A stretch of DNA of 34,893 nt from Deltaproteobacteria bacterium (GTDB lineage Bacteria; CG2-30-53-67). Under the pieces are notes generated by a model, which made no database searches, was not told where the DNA came from, and saw nothing but the letters and a program-made list of their open reading frames with translations. The stretch lies in the NCBI GenBank assembly GCA_013151235.1, contig JAADIO010000001.1:1-34893 (forward strand). Reading direction: 5' to 3'. This document shows, in pieces, positions 1-9,072 of this stretch. Numbering within the stretch: the first letter of the stretch is position 1; each line of letters opens with the position of its first letter. A program made the translations under genes and the position numbers.

Positions 1-743
1 ATTTCCGTCGAAACGGCATGTGAGATCATCGCCTTCGCCATCGCCACATTCTGCCGGATAATCTGCAGCACCGCTTCGGCGTTGACATCGTCTTCCTCCT
101 CATGCCAGCAGTCGTAGTCGGTGGAAAGAGCAATCGTCGCATAACAAAGACCCGCCTCCCGTGCCAGTTTGGCCTCCGTGGCATTGGTCATTCCGATCAC
201 CTCCACGCCCCAGGAGCGATAAATCCCGGACTCCGCCCTCGTCGAAAACTGGGGCCCTTCAATACAGAGATAGGTCCCCCCCCGGTGTACCTTGGCGCCG
301 GCCTTTTTCCCGGCCTCTCCCAGCCGCTCGGCCAGAACCGGGCAGATCGGATCGGCCAGGGAGACATGCCCTACGATCCCCTGACCAAAGAATGTGGAGA
401 TTCGCTTCCGGGTATTGTCGTAGAACTGGTCGGGAATCACGATATCCCCCGGCGCAATTTCCTCCTTCATGCTCCCCACGGCGCTGACGGAGATGATCTG
501 TTCCACACCGAGTTTTTTCATCGCATAGATGTTTGCACGGAAATTTATTTCCGAGGGGAGAATCCGGTGACCTTTTCCATGCCGGGGAAGAAAGGCGACA
601 TCCACTCCGTTCAGTTTTCCCAGCGTCAACGGATCGGAAGGATCGCCGAACGGGGTCCGTACCACCGCCTGCTGAAGGTCTTTGATCCCTTCGATCTCGT
701 AGAGTCCGCTGCCGCCGATCACGCCGATTTGCGCTTTCCCCAT
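1..743 (-). CDS. mtnP: S-methyl-5'-thioadenosine phosphorylase (3' end outside window)
   Basis: The enzyme cleaves methylthioadenosine with phosphate into adenine and methylthioribose-1-phosphate in the cytoplasm. About 247 codons are visible and the C-terminus lies beyond the window edge. Reading from ATG 743, the protein opens with the phosphate-loop [10 protein letters not shown], followed by [26 protein letters not shown], the substrate region [26 protein letters not shown] and the STDYDCW motif. The Asp in the last motif is typical of adenine-specific MTA phosphorylases rather than guanine-specific purine nucleoside phosphorylases. A GGGAGG ribosome binding site precedes the start. It is divergent from an amidohydrolase that may act on the same class of thioadenosine nucleosides. 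Other members of the family include futalosine-type nucleosidases, but the motifs favour MTAP. Confidence 0.93.
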   Translation of the reverse strand, partial: MGKAQIGVIGGSGLYEIEGIKDLQQAVVRTPFGDPSDPLTLGKLNGVDVAFLPRHGKGHRILPSEINFRANIYAMKKLGVEQIISVSAVGSMKEEIAPGDIVIPDQFYDNTRKRISTFFGQGIVGHVSLADPICPVLAERLGEAGKKAGAKVHRGGTYLCIEGPQFSTRAESGIYRSWGVEVIGMTNATEAKLAREAGLCYATIALSTDYDCWHEEEDDVNAEAVLQIIRQNVAMAKAMISHAVSTE

Positions 744-767
744 GGTTCCTCCCTTGAAAACGGCGCT

Positions 768-796
768 ATCGTAACATCACCGGGAAAACCAGTCAA
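768..796 (-). promoter_or_regulatory. Sigma-70-like promoter of mtnP
   Basis: On the minus strand TTGACT (791-796) and TACGAT (768-773) are separated by exactly 17 bp and lie just upstream of the mtnP start. The -35 hexamer sits in the inverted repeat AGTCAA-5 nt-TTGACT (791-807), whose other arm could serve as a -35 for the divergent deaminase gene. Confidence 0.55.
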
Positions 797-884
797 GGAA
801 ATTGACTTTTTCTCCTTGATTTTCGTTGATGTTCTGATCGATAGTAAGCAGGGATTCCAAAACCTCACGGGAGGCCCCTGTAAA

Positions 885-2177
885 ATGACACCGGCCGGAA
901 CAAAAGACTGCATTCTCAGCGCCGACTGGCTTCTTCCCGTCACAGCGCCCCCGATCTCCGAAGGAGGCGTCGTCATCGTTGACGGGAAGATCCTCGCCAT
1001 CGGAAAAGGAGAAGAACTCTCCCGCCGCTTCTCCCCTCTTCCCTATCGGGCCTTCCCGGGATGCATCCTCATGCCGGGCCTGATCAATGCCCACACTCAT
1101 CTCGACCTGAGCCTTTTCCGGGACCGGCTTACTCTTCCCGCAGATTTCGTCTCCTGGCTCCTTGAGCTGATCCCCCTAAGACTTCAGATGGATGCGCGTC
1201 AATCCGGCGAGGCCCTCCGGCGGGGAGCCGGGGAAGCCGTTTTGAGTGGCACCACGACGATCGGAGACATCACCCGCTCCGGTGAGTCGATCCCGATTCT
1301 TCAGAAAATCGGATGCCGGGGCGTACTCTTCCGGGAAGTGATCGACCGATCCGTTCATGAAGCCTCCGCCTGGATCGAAGACCTGAAGGAGAAGATCTCT
1401 GCCATGAAAAGTGAGGCCGGAGGAAAAATCACCATCGGCATCTCTCCCCATACCCCCTATACCCTTTCGAAAGAGCGGATGGAGGCGCTGGCCGCCTTCC
1501 TGAGAGAAGTTCCCCTTCCTTGTACCATGCACATCGCCGAATCGGAAGCGGAACGGGACTATTTCCTGCACCATACGGGGGAGCTCAAGACCCGCCTCTT
1601 TCCCGCCGTCGGTTGGGGGAAAGCGCCGGACCCGGAGGAATTCGGAACCCCTTTGGAACAAGTCCGGAAACGGAGACTGCTCGACCGCCGGCTTGCCGTC
1701 ATTCACGGAGTCCACCTGACACCGCAGGATATCAAACACCTGCACAGAGCCGGCAGTTCCGTCATCCTCTGTCCCCGAAGCAATGACAATCTCCGGGTCG
1801 GGAGAGCGCCGATCCGGAAACTGCTCGAAGCGGAGATCCCGACGGCCCTCGGCACCGACAGCCTTGCCAGCAACAGATCCCTCTCCCTCTGGGACGAAAT
1901 GCGCTTCCTCCGGAAACGGTTCCCCCATGACGATCTTGTCACGCCGGAAAGACTGATCCGTATGGCGACCCTCGGCGGTGCAGAAGCGCTGGGCCTTTCC
2001 AATGAGACCGGTTCCATCGAAGCAGGGAAAGAAGCCGACATCATCGCCGTCAACTGCCGGATGGACGAACCGGGGCGTCTCGTCTCGACCTTGATTGCAG
2101 GAACCACCCCAGGGAAGATCCGGATGATCATGGTGGGAGGAGAGATGCTGCTCGAATCCTCGATCTCTTCCTCCTGA
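885..2177 (+). CDS. Amidohydrolase-family nucleoside deaminase (MtaD / aminofutalosine deaminase type)
   Basis: A 430-residue cytosolic metal-dependent amidohydrolase. The metal-binding motif AHTHLD is at residues 69-74 (H70, H72). Further on are the HTPYTLS motif, the MHIAESEAE segment with metal and acid residues, VIHGVHLT and the catalytic Asp motif GTDSLASN. This set matches the family that deaminates 5-methylthioadenosine, S-adenosylhomocysteine or aminofutalosine. I chose ATG 885 because a GGGAGG site precedes it and family homology begins there; the frame is open upstream to 102, but that stretch is antisense to mtnP. The divergent mtnP suggests methylthioadenosine metabolism. A role in futalosine-type menaquinone synthesis is an alternative. 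Substrate is not determined. Confidence 0.85.
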   Translation: MTPAGTKDCILSADWLLPVTAPPISEGGVVIVDGKILAIGKGEELSRRFSPLPYRAFPGCILMPGLINAHTHLDLSLFRDRLTLPADFVSWLLELIPLRLQMDARQSGEALRRGAGEAVLSGTTTIGDITRSGESIPILQKIGCRGVLFREVIDRSVHEASAWIEDLKEKISAMKSEAGGKITIGISPHTPYTLSKERMEALAAFLREVPLPCTMHIAESEAERDYFLHHTGELKTRLFPAVGWGKAPDPEEFGTPLEQVRKRRLLDRRLAVIHGVHLTPQDIKHLHRAGSSVILCPRSNDNLRVGRAPIRKLLEAEIPTALGTDSLASNRSLSLWDEMRFLRKRFPHDDLVTPERLIRMATLGGAEALGLSNETGSIEAGKEADIIAVNCRMDEPGRLVSTLIAGTTPGKIRMIMVGGEMLLESSISSS

Positions 2178-2305
2178 GGGAACCCTGGAGGATTGTTGTT
2201 CTTGACAAACATTAACGCTACGTCGCCGGCAAAAGGGGAGTTGTCAACAATAAAGATCCCCAAAATGCAGGAGCCGAAACAACATACCCCGCAAAGGAGC
2301 GCACG

Positions 2306-3691
2306 ATGACAATCGGCCCGGATCTCATCAAAGAGTTTCGCCGGATCGTCGGCAAGGATGATGTGGACAACTCTCCCGAAGGTCGCATCAGCTATGGCTA
2401 CGATGCCACACAGGTGCAACACCGGCCGGAGGTCATCCTCTACCCGTCGAACGCAGAGGAGGTCTCACGGATTCTTTCGATCTGCAATCGGGAGGGGATT
2501 CCTCTTTATCCCAGGGGTGCAGGATCGGGGTTTGCCGGAGGTGCAATCCCGGTGAAGGGCGGCGTCTCCCTGGCAATGACCCGGATGAACCGGATCAGAA
2601 AGATCGTGCCGGAGGATCTCTATGCCGTTGTTGAACCGGGCGTGATCAATGGTGCCCTGCAAAAGGCCGTGGAGAAGATGGGTCTCTTCTATCCGCCGGA
2701 TCCGGGGAGCATGGCTTTTTCCACCCTGGGAGGAAACGTGGCGACCGGCGCCGCCGGCCTTCGCTCACTGAAGTACGGTGTCACCCGGGATTATGTAATG
2801 GGACTGGAGGCGGTTCTTCCCAACGGAGAGATTATCCGTCCGGGGGTCAAGACCGTGAAGGGGGTTGTCGGGTATGACATGACGCGGCTCCTCGTCGGGT
2901 CCGAGGGGACCCTGGCGGTGGTCACGGAGATCACTCTGCGCTTGATCCCCAAACCGGAGACAAGCAGGACCGTCCTGGCGGTATTTGCAGATTATCGGGA
3001 TGCCGGCCGGACCGTTGCCCGAGTCATTGACGAAAAGATCATTCCGAGCGCCATGGAATTCATGGATGAAAACTGTGTGAATGCCGTGGAAGATCAGTTC
3101 CATCTGGACCTGCCCGCTCATGGTGCCGCTTACCTGTTGATTGAAGTTGACGGGAGGCCGGAAGAGACGGACCGGGAGATTGATCGGATCGACCGGATCT
3201 GCCGTCAGGAGGGGGCCGTCCATATGATGCGAGGTTCGGATCGTTCCGAAGAGGAACGTCTCTGGAAGGCCCGGCGCTCCATCTCTCAGGCGATCAACCG
3301 AATGGGATTGACCAAGGTGAACGAGGACATCGCCGTGCCGCGCAGCCGGATCCCGGAGATCCTTGACTACCTTCAGACGCTGGCACGGGAGAAGCGGATG
3401 CGAATCCTGACCTTCGGTCATGCCGGAGACGGAAACCTCCACGTCAACATCCTGATCAAAGCGGAACGACGACCGGAGGCGGAGGCGGTGGTGGAAGAGA
3501 TCTTTCGTGAGGTGTTGCGTCTGGAGGGTACGATCTCGGCCGAACACGGGATCGGGATGGTTAAATCAAGATTCATCGGGATGGAGATCGCCCCACCCCT
3601 CCTCTCCGCCATGAAGCGGATCAAGGAGGCCCTTGACCCGGCGGGTATTCTCAATCCCGGCAAGATCTTTCCGGTCGATCAATCCGGGTAG
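2306..3691 (+). CDS. glcD: FAD-linked oxidase, GlcD / D-lactate dehydrogenase type
   Basis: A 461-residue flavoprotein of the FAD-binding-4 / FAD-oxidase C-terminal family, which oxidises 2-hydroxy acids such as glycolate or D-lactate. The N-terminal PCMH-type FAD domain includes LYPRGAGSGFAGGA near residues 70-85 and the glycine-rich STLGGNVATGAAG region. The C-terminal domain has the conserved FGHAGDGNLHVNIL and AEHGIGMVKS motifs, and the protein ends with the usual LDPAGILNPGKIF. Its length fits GlcD. A strong AAGGAG site lies 7 nt before the ATG. No GlcE or iron-sulfur GlcF partner is adjacent, so the electron acceptor and exact substrate are open. It converges on ftsY with a gap of only about 20 bp. 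Confidence 0.88.
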   Translation: MTIGPDLIKEFRRIVGKDDVDNSPEGRISYGYDATQVQHRPEVILYPSNAEEVSRILSICNREGIPLYPRGAGSGFAGGAIPVKGGVSLAMTRMNRIRKIVPEDLYAVVEPGVINGALQKAVEKMGLFYPPDPGSMAFSTLGGNVATGAAGLRSLKYGVTRDYVMGLEAVLPNGEIIRPGVKTVKGVVGYDMTRLLVGSEGTLAVVTEITLRLIPKPETSRTVLAVFADYRDAGRTVARVIDEKIIPSAMEFMDENCVNAVEDQFHLDLPAHGAAYLLIEVDGRPEETDREIDRIDRICRQEGAVHMMRGSDRSEEERLWKARRSISQAINRMGLTKVNEDIAVPRSRIPEILDYLQTLAREKRMRILTFGHAGDGNLHVNILIKAERRPEAEAVVEEIFREVLRLEGTISAEHGIGMVKSRFIGMEIAPPLLSAMKRIKEALDPAGILNPGKIFPVDQSG

Positions 3692-3712
3692 GGGAACCGC
3701 CCCCCCTCCCGA

Positions 3713-5056
3713 TCAGTCGAATAAGGCGCTGACGAACTCCTCGGGGTGGAAGTCCCGCAGGTCTTCTATTCCTTCTCCGATCCCGATCAGTTTGACGGGA
3801 ATACCGAGTTCCGCCGTGATGGCGGTGACGATCCCTCCCCGGGCCGTGCCATCAAGTTTGGTAAGAACGATTCCGGTGACACCGATGGTCTCATGAAAAA
3901 TCCGGGCCTGCGACAGGGCATTCTGACCGGTGGTGGCATCGAGTACCAGAAGCACCTCGTGCGGCGCGCCGGGTACCACCTTGTCCATGACCCGTTTCAT
4001 CTTCTTCAACTCTTCCATCAGGTTGACCTGGGTATGCAGCCTCCCGGCCGTATCGGCGATCACGACGGGAATCTGCCGGGATTCGGCGGCCTTGAGAGCA
4101 TCGAAAACCACGGCCGAAGGATCGGCGCCATCCTGATGACGAATGACCTCCGCCCCGACCCGTTTCCCCCAGATCTCCAACTGTTCCGAGGCAGCCGCAC
4201 GGAAGGTATCCCCGGCGGCCAGCAACACACCTTCCCCCGCCTGTGTGAAGCGATGGGCGAGTTTGCCGATCGTCGTGGTCTTGCCGACACCGTTGACACC
4301 GATCATCATGATGACACAAGTGCCGTTCTCCGGTCGATTCAGGGAATAGCCCTGACCGGCAAGAACGCCGGTCAACTCCTCCCGGATACACTCTTTGATA
4401 ATTCGGGAATCCTTCAGTTCTTTCCGCCCGATCCGCTCCCGGATCTTCTCGATCAGGGCCAGGGCATTGCCGACGCCGATATCGGATTCGACCAGGATCT
4501 CTTCCAACTCTTCGAGGGTATCGGCATCGATCTTTTTCCCCATGGAAAAAAGCCGGTCGATCTTCCCGATCAGCCCTTCCCGGGTCCGGGAGAGCCCTGC
4601 ACGGAGCCGCTGGAAGAGGGAGGGTGTAACGGACGATTCAACCCCCTCCACCTCTTCGGGCCGGACTTCTTCCGTGAATTCCTCTACCACCTCAAGTGCC
4701 GGCCCTTCACTTTCCGCCTCTTCCAATACTTCCACCATCTCCACAGGCTTTTCCCCGTTTTTCATGATCGGGACTTCTTCCGGCTCGGGAAGGATCGCTG
4801 TGGGAATTTCTTCCAACAAATCGGTGTCCGGGGGTTCCACCGAAAGGCTTTTCGACGCTTCTTCTACCTGTACTTCGATCCTTGTGGGAGCGATTTCCTC
4901 CTCTTCGACTTCCGCTGCGCTCACCCCATCCGATCGAACCGGTGTTTGCTGTTTCAGGTCCTTTTCTTGCGGATGCTGTTCCTTCCGGTAAGACTCCGCC
5001 CAGGCGGTAATTTCATCAATCCGTTCATCTTTTTCTTTTCGTTTAAAAAATGCCAT
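3713..5056 (-). CDS. ftsY: Signal recognition particle receptor FtsY
   Basis: A 447-residue SRP-dependent GTPase that docks ribosome-nascent-chain-SRP complexes at the inner membrane. Residues 1-140 form a highly acidic, low-complexity A domain beginning with the short basic MAFFKRKEK. The N domain follows at about 145-240 and the G domain at about 245-447. The P-loop is GVNGVGKT (253-260), followed by the SRP-GTPase signatures DTFRAAA, DTAGR and TKLDGTARGG. The C-terminal GEGIEDLRDF is typical. It is the last gene of a minus-strand run phoH-pgpH-ybeY-ftsY and starts 36 bp after ybeY. The match is unambiguous. Confidence 0.97.
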   Translation of the reverse strand: MAFFKRKEKDERIDEITAWAESYRKEQHPQEKDLKQQTPVRSDGVSAAEVEEEEIAPTRIEVQVEEASKSLSVEPPDTDLLEEIPTAILPEPEEVPIMKNGEKPVEMVEVLEEAESEGPALEVVEEFTEEVRPEEVEGVESSVTPSLFQRLRAGLSRTREGLIGKIDRLFSMGKKIDADTLEELEEILVESDIGVGNALALIEKIRERIGRKELKDSRIIKECIREELTGVLAGQGYSLNRPENGTCVIMMIGVNGVGKTTTIGKLAHRFTQAGEGVLLAAGDTFRAAASEQLEIWGKRVGAEVIRHQDGADPSAVVFDALKAAESRQIPVVIADTAGRLHTQVNLMEELKKMKRVMDKVVPGAPHEVLLVLDATTGQNALSQARIFHETIGVTGIVLTKLDGTARGGIVTAITAELGIPVKLIGIGEGIEDLRDFHPEEFVSALFD

Positions 5057-5092
5057 TGCTCTTGATCGCTTCCTTTTTGTAATGATCTATTC

Positions 5093-5545
5093 TCAGGGCC
5101 GGACCAGCCCCTCTTTTTCGAGAGTCCTCAAAATCCCGGACTCCCGCTTTCGCATCCGCTCGGCCTCGTATTCTGTGGTTTCATGATCGTAACCGATCAG
5201 GTGGAGTGCTCCATGGATCAGCAGACGAGCCATCTCCGTCTCGAAGGAATGGCCGTAGGCCTCCGCCTGACGGAGGGCACACTCCACAGAGATGACGATA
5301 TCCCCCCACATCTCCGGTGCGGGATCCGGAAAGTCCCCCTCGTTCAGGGCGAAAGAAAGGACGTCGGTGGACCGGTCCCGGCCCCGATATTCCCGGTTGA
5401 GTTCCCGGATCGTCGGGTCATCGGTCAGCAGGAGGCTGACCTCACCCTCTTTGCGGACGATTTCGAAGACTTTTTTCAAGACTGATATCGCCGGCGTCCC
5501 TGGGTCCCTGGGGATTGTTCCCTGCCGGCTGAGCCGGATTTTCAT
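5093..5545 (-). CDS. ybeY: Endoribonuclease YbeY (16S rRNA maturation)
   Basis: A zinc-dependent endoribonuclease of about 150 residues involved in 16S rRNA 3'-end processing and ribosome quality control. Seen in the protein: LNREYRGRDRSTDVLSFAL, the common YbeY core, and the zinc motif HGALHLIGYDHE with three histidines. I chose ATG 5545 (MKIRLSRQG) because GGAGAA precedes it and YbeY homology starts there; the frame also has ATGs at 5563 and 5569. Even with the short start, the first 104 bp overlap the 3' end of the upstream pgpH-like gene in another frame, an unusually long overlap. Order phoH-pgpH-ybeY is common in bacteria. Confidence 0.94.
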   Translation of the reverse strand: MKIRLSRQGTIPRDPGTPAISVLKKVFEIVRKEGEVSLLLTDDPTIRELNREYRGRDRSTDVLSFALNEGDFPDPAPEMWGDIVISVECALRQAEAYGHSFETEMARLLIHGALHLIGYDHETTEYEAERMRKRESGILRTLEKEGLVRP

Positions 5546-7970
5546 CCTTGCGGTTTTCTCCATTCTCATCCGTCAGTTTCACGGAAGGATAATCGATCCT
5601 GTGGTGATGGATACTCGTCAGTATCGGCAGCAAACTCCGTTTGATCTCCCGGAGATCTTTCAAGGTCAGGTCGCATTCATCGAGCTGCCCGTCGAGGTAG
5701 ATCCGCTCCAGGATCTTGTTCACCACCATCCCCTCGATCCGGGAGGGATTGGGACCGGCTAGTACCCGGGAGGCCGCCTCCACGGCATCGGTAATCATAA
5801 CGATCGCCGCCTCCTTCGTCTGGGGTTTGGGACCCGGATAACGGAAATCCTCTTCCTTGACGGCATGGATGGAGGGATTCTCCTGATCTTTGGCTTTCTG
5901 AAAGAAATAGGTGATCAGACTCGATCCGTGATGTTGGCGGATAATATCGAGGATCGCAGGCGGAAGCTTGTTCTCCCGGGCCAGCTCCACTCCGTCCTTG
6001 ATATGAGAGATCAGGATCAGGGCGCTCATGCTCGGGATTAACTTGTCGTGACGGTTTTCCACGTTGATCTGGTTCTCTACGAAATACTCCGCCTTTTGAA
6101 TTTTGCCGATATCGTGATACAGAGAGCTGACCCGGGTGAGGAGGGAATTTGCACCAACCGCTTCGGCGGCTTCCTCGGCCAGGTTTCCGACCATCAGGGA
6201 ATGCTGATAGGTCCCCGGTGCATGCACCAGGAGATCTTTAAGCACCCTCTGGTTCGTATCGGAAAGTTCGAGCAGCCGGATGTCCGTGGTGATTTTAAAA
6301 AGGCTTTCCAGTAACGGAACGAGCGAGGAGACCAGAACGGAAACCAGGAGACCGCCGAAAAAAGCGAAGAGGGCATCATCCAGCCCCCGGGTCAAACTGA
6401 AATCATTGTGGAGAATCGTGATCGACAATGCCGTCAGGACGTTCGCTCCCCCCACGATCATCCCACCCCGCAACAGGGCACTCCGACGCCGACAGTTCTG
6501 CACCGTCAGCGCGGCAATCACATTGCCGACCAGGGCATAGAGGGTAAAGGAGAGATCTTCATGGATCATCATCCCGGAGAGAATACTGATCATCAGGATC
6601 GGGAAGATGAAGATCCGGATTTCAAAGAGAACGCCGATCATCATACCGCAGAAGGCAAAGGGAATTCCAAAAAGTATGGAGGAGGGCTCCACGAATTCCA
6701 GGTTCGCCATCACGATCTGGGCGATCCAGTAAAAGGCCTTGATCAGACCGAGAGATCCGACGATAATCAGGCCGAGGAGCGTCAGTTTTTGCAGATCCTG
6801 TGAAATCGGCTGTTTGAAACGACGAATATAGATCAGGAAGATCCCGAGAAGGATCGCGTTGAAGAAGACAAGGCCGATAAAGGTCTGGAAGAGATTGTTC
6901 TCTTTCTGCAGGGCATTTAAGGCATTGAGCTTGGCCATGTGCCGTTCCGTAATCCGATCCCCTTCCCGGACGATCATCTCGCCTTTCTGCACCTTGAAGT
7001 AGACCGTCTTGACGGCATCCCGTTCCTTCGCCTTACGCAGTTCCGTTTCATTCTTGTTGAAGGTCAGGTTGGGTACGATCAGAAGGGAGGCAATTTCCTT
7101 GACGGCCTTTGCCGTATCCCGCGGAAGAGATGCCAGGAAGGGGTCGGAATAGCGGGCAATCGCATCATGGGCCGATTTCAGATCGAGAAAAACATCAATA
7201 TCGGAGATCTTCTTCTCAAAGTTCTCCCCGATCCCCTTGATGGTAATGCCTTTATCCGCCTCTTTGAGCAAAAGATCGGGGCTGCTCACCACCCCCCGGT
7301 TCATAACCATTTTAACCAGCAGACCGACCTCGGAGGCGAGTTCAGGAGAGAATTCCTCCCGGTCGAGAATTCTCATCGTTCTCCGGGGCACCTTGATCTG
7401 CAGGATCTTTTCAAACTGCTGATGCCCCTCTTCCAGCAGTTCCTTTTCCGTACGCTGCGGTTCTTTCCCTTCCGAAGCGGGGGAGGAAGACTGCTGCCGG
7501 GCCACCGCCTTTTCCAGACCCTCATTCTCAGCCCGGAGACGTTTTCCCATGTAATAGCGGTTCATCAGGGTAAAGGCATCCTGAATCTCCTTGTCCAGAC
7601 GGGAAACCACGGCCAGGTCAAAATCATAGACCGAGAGGGTCTCTTCCGTCACCTGGCGGCGTTTCTCCTCCGTCGCCTTCAGGTCGGGGACATCCAGATC
7701 CCGCGGCGCCTTGATGTTTTTCGGGCTGATGGCCCCGATCTGATACCGGGAGGAGATAAACTCGATATCCGGCAGGAGGAGAAAACTGAGAGACAAAACA
7801 ATGCTGCAAACGAGCAGCCCCTTCAAGAACCAGTGCGTCCGGTAAAAGGGAACTCCCTCCACCCGGAAACCGGCCTGCAGAAATTTCCTGGACGCTTCCC
7901 ACCCGGACCGGACCCGGCCGGAAAGGGTCTTGTTTTTCTTCCGGCTTTCCTTCCCGTTACTCATCGGCAT
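5442..7970 (-). CDS. PgpH-type 7TM receptor with HD phosphohydrolase domain
   Basis: An 842-residue inner-membrane protein. A membrane anchor lies near residues 48-66. A large extracytoplasmic 7TMR-HDED domain follows to about 365, then seven transmembrane segments at about 366-560. The cytoplasmic HD domain holds YQHSLMVGNLAEEAA and LYHDIGK near 585-625. In characterised PgpH proteins this domain hydrolyses cyclic di-AMP; whether this one does is inferred from family membership. The start lies 3 bp after the phoH stop, with an alternative ATG at 7964. The last 34 residues, rich in Asn, Pro, Arg and Gly, are encoded in DNA that also codes for the YbeY N-terminus and look like a recent extension. 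Confidence 0.92.
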   Translation of the reverse strand: MPMSNGKESRKKNKTLSGRVRSGWEASRKFLQAGFRVEGVPFYRTHWFLKGLLVCSIVLSLSFLLLPDIEFISSRYQIGAISPKNIKAPRDLDVPDLKATEEKRRQVTEETLSVYDFDLAVVSRLDKEIQDAFTLMNRYYMGKRLRAENEGLEKAVARQQSSSPASEGKEPQRTEKELLEEGHQQFEKILQIKVPRRTMRILDREEFSPELASEVGLLVKMVMNRGVVSSPDLLLKEADKGITIKGIGENFEKKISDIDVFLDLKSAHDAIARYSDPFLASLPRDTAKAVKEIASLLIVPNLTFNKNETELRKAKERDAVKTVYFKVQKGEMIVREGDRITERHMAKLNALNALQKENNLFQTFIGLVFFNAILLGIFLIYIRRFKQPISQDLQKLTLLGLIIVGSLGLIKAFYWIAQIVMANLEFVEPSSILFGIPFAFCGMMIGVLFEIRIFIFPILMISILSGMMIHEDLSFTLYALVGNVIAALTVQNCRRRSALLRGGMIVGGANVLTALSITILHNDFSLTRGLDDALFAFFGGLLVSVLVSSLVPLLESLFKITTDIRLLELSDTNQRVLKDLLVHAPGTYQHSLMVGNLAEEAAEAVGANSLLTRVSSLYHDIGKIQKAEYFVENQINVENRHDKLIPSMSALILISHIKDGVELARENKLPPAILDIIRQHHGSSLITYFFQKAKDQENPSIHAVKEEDFRYPGPKPQTKEAAIVMITDAVEAASRVLAGPNPSRIEGMVVNKILERIYLDGQLDECDLTLKDLREIKRSLLPILTSIHHHRIDYPSVKLTDENGENRKDENPAQPAGNNPQGPRDAGDISLEKSLRNRPQRG

Positions 7971-7973
7971 CGC

Positions 7974-8987
7974 TCATTTCGTTTCCCTGTTTTTTTCATA
8001 TTTTTCATACGCCCGGATGATGTCCTGCACAAGTTTGTGACGAATGACATCTTTATTCGAGAAGAGGGAGATCCGGATTCCGGGAACCCCCTTCAGAATC
8101 TCTTTCGCATGGATCAGACCGGAGTGTTTCTCCTTGGGCAGATCAATCTGGGTGATATCCCCCGTCAGGACCACCCGTGAATTAAAACCGAGCCGGGTCA
8201 GAAACATCTTCATCTGTTCCCGGGTCGTGTTCTGCCCCTCATCAAGGATAATAAAAGAGTCGTTCAGGGTCCGGCCGCGCATATAGGCCAACGGCGCAAT
8301 CTCGATCGTTCCCCGTTCAATCAGCCGGTTCGCCCGGTCGGGCTCGATCATATCGTACAGTGCATCATAGAGCGGACGCAAATAAGGATGGATCTTCTGA
8401 TAAAGATCGCCGGGAAGAAAACCGAGATGCTCACCGGCCTCCACCGCCGGACGGGTCAGAATAATCCGTCCCACTTCCTGGTTCGAAAAAGCGGCGACGG
8501 CCATGGCCATGGCCAGATAGGTCTTGCCGGTCCCCGCCGGCCCGATCCCCAAGACCACATCGTGATGCCGGATCGCTTCAATGTACTTGGATTGCGCCGG
8601 GGTTTTAGGGAGGATCACCTTCTTGCGGGAAGGAACACGGATCCCCCCGCTGAGCAGTTCCGCCAGCACCACCCCGCCATGATCGGCCAACGCCCGGATG
8701 GCAAACCCCATATCTTCGGCCCGGACCGTCCCGTTGGAAAGAGAACGGTTCAATTCCTCCAGCGCCTTCCGGGCCTGATCCACCCTTCCGGACTCCCCGC
8801 GAAGTTCCATCTTCCTGCCCCGGGCGGAGATCCGGATCTGGAAAAGTTTCTCGATCAGATCAAGGTTCTCATCATTTTGCCCGTAGAGGAGCGGCATGTT
8901 AGCCGGATCGATACTCAAAAGGGCCTGCGCACGCTTTTCCGCCAAATCAGCTCCCGACAGGAAAACAATTTTTTGCAACGCCGTCAA
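7974..8987 (-). CDS. phoH: PhoH-like ATPase
   Basis: A cytosolic P-loop ATPase of the PhoH/YbeZ family, associated with YbeY and RNA metabolism. In the 337-residue reading the Walker A motif GPAGTGKT lies at 149-156, the Walker B-like IILDEGQN near 245, and the PhoH signature LTRPAVEAGEHLGFLPGDL between them. The N-terminal KH-like region precedes about residue 90. No ATG fits the start: TTG 8987 has AGGAG 5 nt upstream, whereas TTG 8945 has GGGAG 5 nt upstream and gives an N-terminus closer to YbeZ in length. A near-perfect promoter (8998-9026) would place the transcription start only a few bases before TTG 8987, which favours 8945. It is the first gene of the phoH-pgpH-ybeY-ftsY operon. Confidence 0.94.
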   Translation of the reverse strand: MTALQKIVFLSGADLAEKRAQALLSIDPANMPLLYGQNDENLDLIEKLFQIRISARGRKMELRGESGRVDQARKALEELNRSLSNGTVRAEDMGFAIRALADHGGVVLAELLSGGIRVPSRKKVILPKTPAQSKYIEAIRHHDVVLGIGPAGTGKTYLAMAMAVAAFSNQEVGRIILTRPAVEAGEHLGFLPGDLYQKIHPYLRPLYDALYDMIEPDRANRLIERGTIEIAPLAYMRGRTLNDSFIILDEGQNTTREQMKMFLTRLGFNSRVVLTGDITQIDLPKEKHSGLIHAKEILKGVPGIRISLFSNKDVIRHKLVQDIIRAYEKYEKNRETK

Positions 8988-8997
8988 ATTTGCTCCT

Positions 8998-9026
8998 ATT
9001 ATATCTTTGACTACAAGGGGTTACAA
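8998..9026 (-). promoter_or_regulatory. Promoter of the phoH-pgpH-ybeY-ftsY operon
   Basis: On the minus strand TTGTAA (9021-9026) and a perfect TATAAT (8998-9003) are separated by 17 bp. The predicted transcription start is near 8991, so the AGGAG before TTG 8987 would lie between -10 and +1 and would not be transcribed. Confidence 0.6.
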
Positions 9027-9043
9027 GAGAAGAATTCCCTGCC

Positions 9044-9072
9044 TTGCCGTTCCGGGAAATAGGTGGTAAAAT
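9044..9072 (+). promoter_or_regulatory. Promoter of the acyltransferase-hydrolase gene
   Basis: TTGCCG (9044-9049) and TAAAAT (9067-9072) are spaced by 17 bp on the plus strand. The predicted start is about 40 bp before the ATG at 9123. It is divergent from the phoH operon promoter. Confidence 0.45.

Noticed and set aside
102-884. Upstream extension of the deaminase frame
   Set aside because: It is antisense to mtnP, lacks family homology and the real start at 885 has a ribosome binding site.
2202-2247. TTGACAA / TTGTCAA inverted repeat upstream of glcD
   Set aside because: Arms are only seven bases with a 32-base spacer and no matching -10 element; not convincing.
3746-5065. Long plus-strand frame opposite ftsY
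   Set aside because: It mirrors FtsY codons; the sequence is low in recognisable motifs and FtsY is unambiguous.
6939-8180. Long plus-strand frame opposite pgpH and phoH
   Set aside because: Shadow of two well-supported genes; no family motifs and no sensible start.
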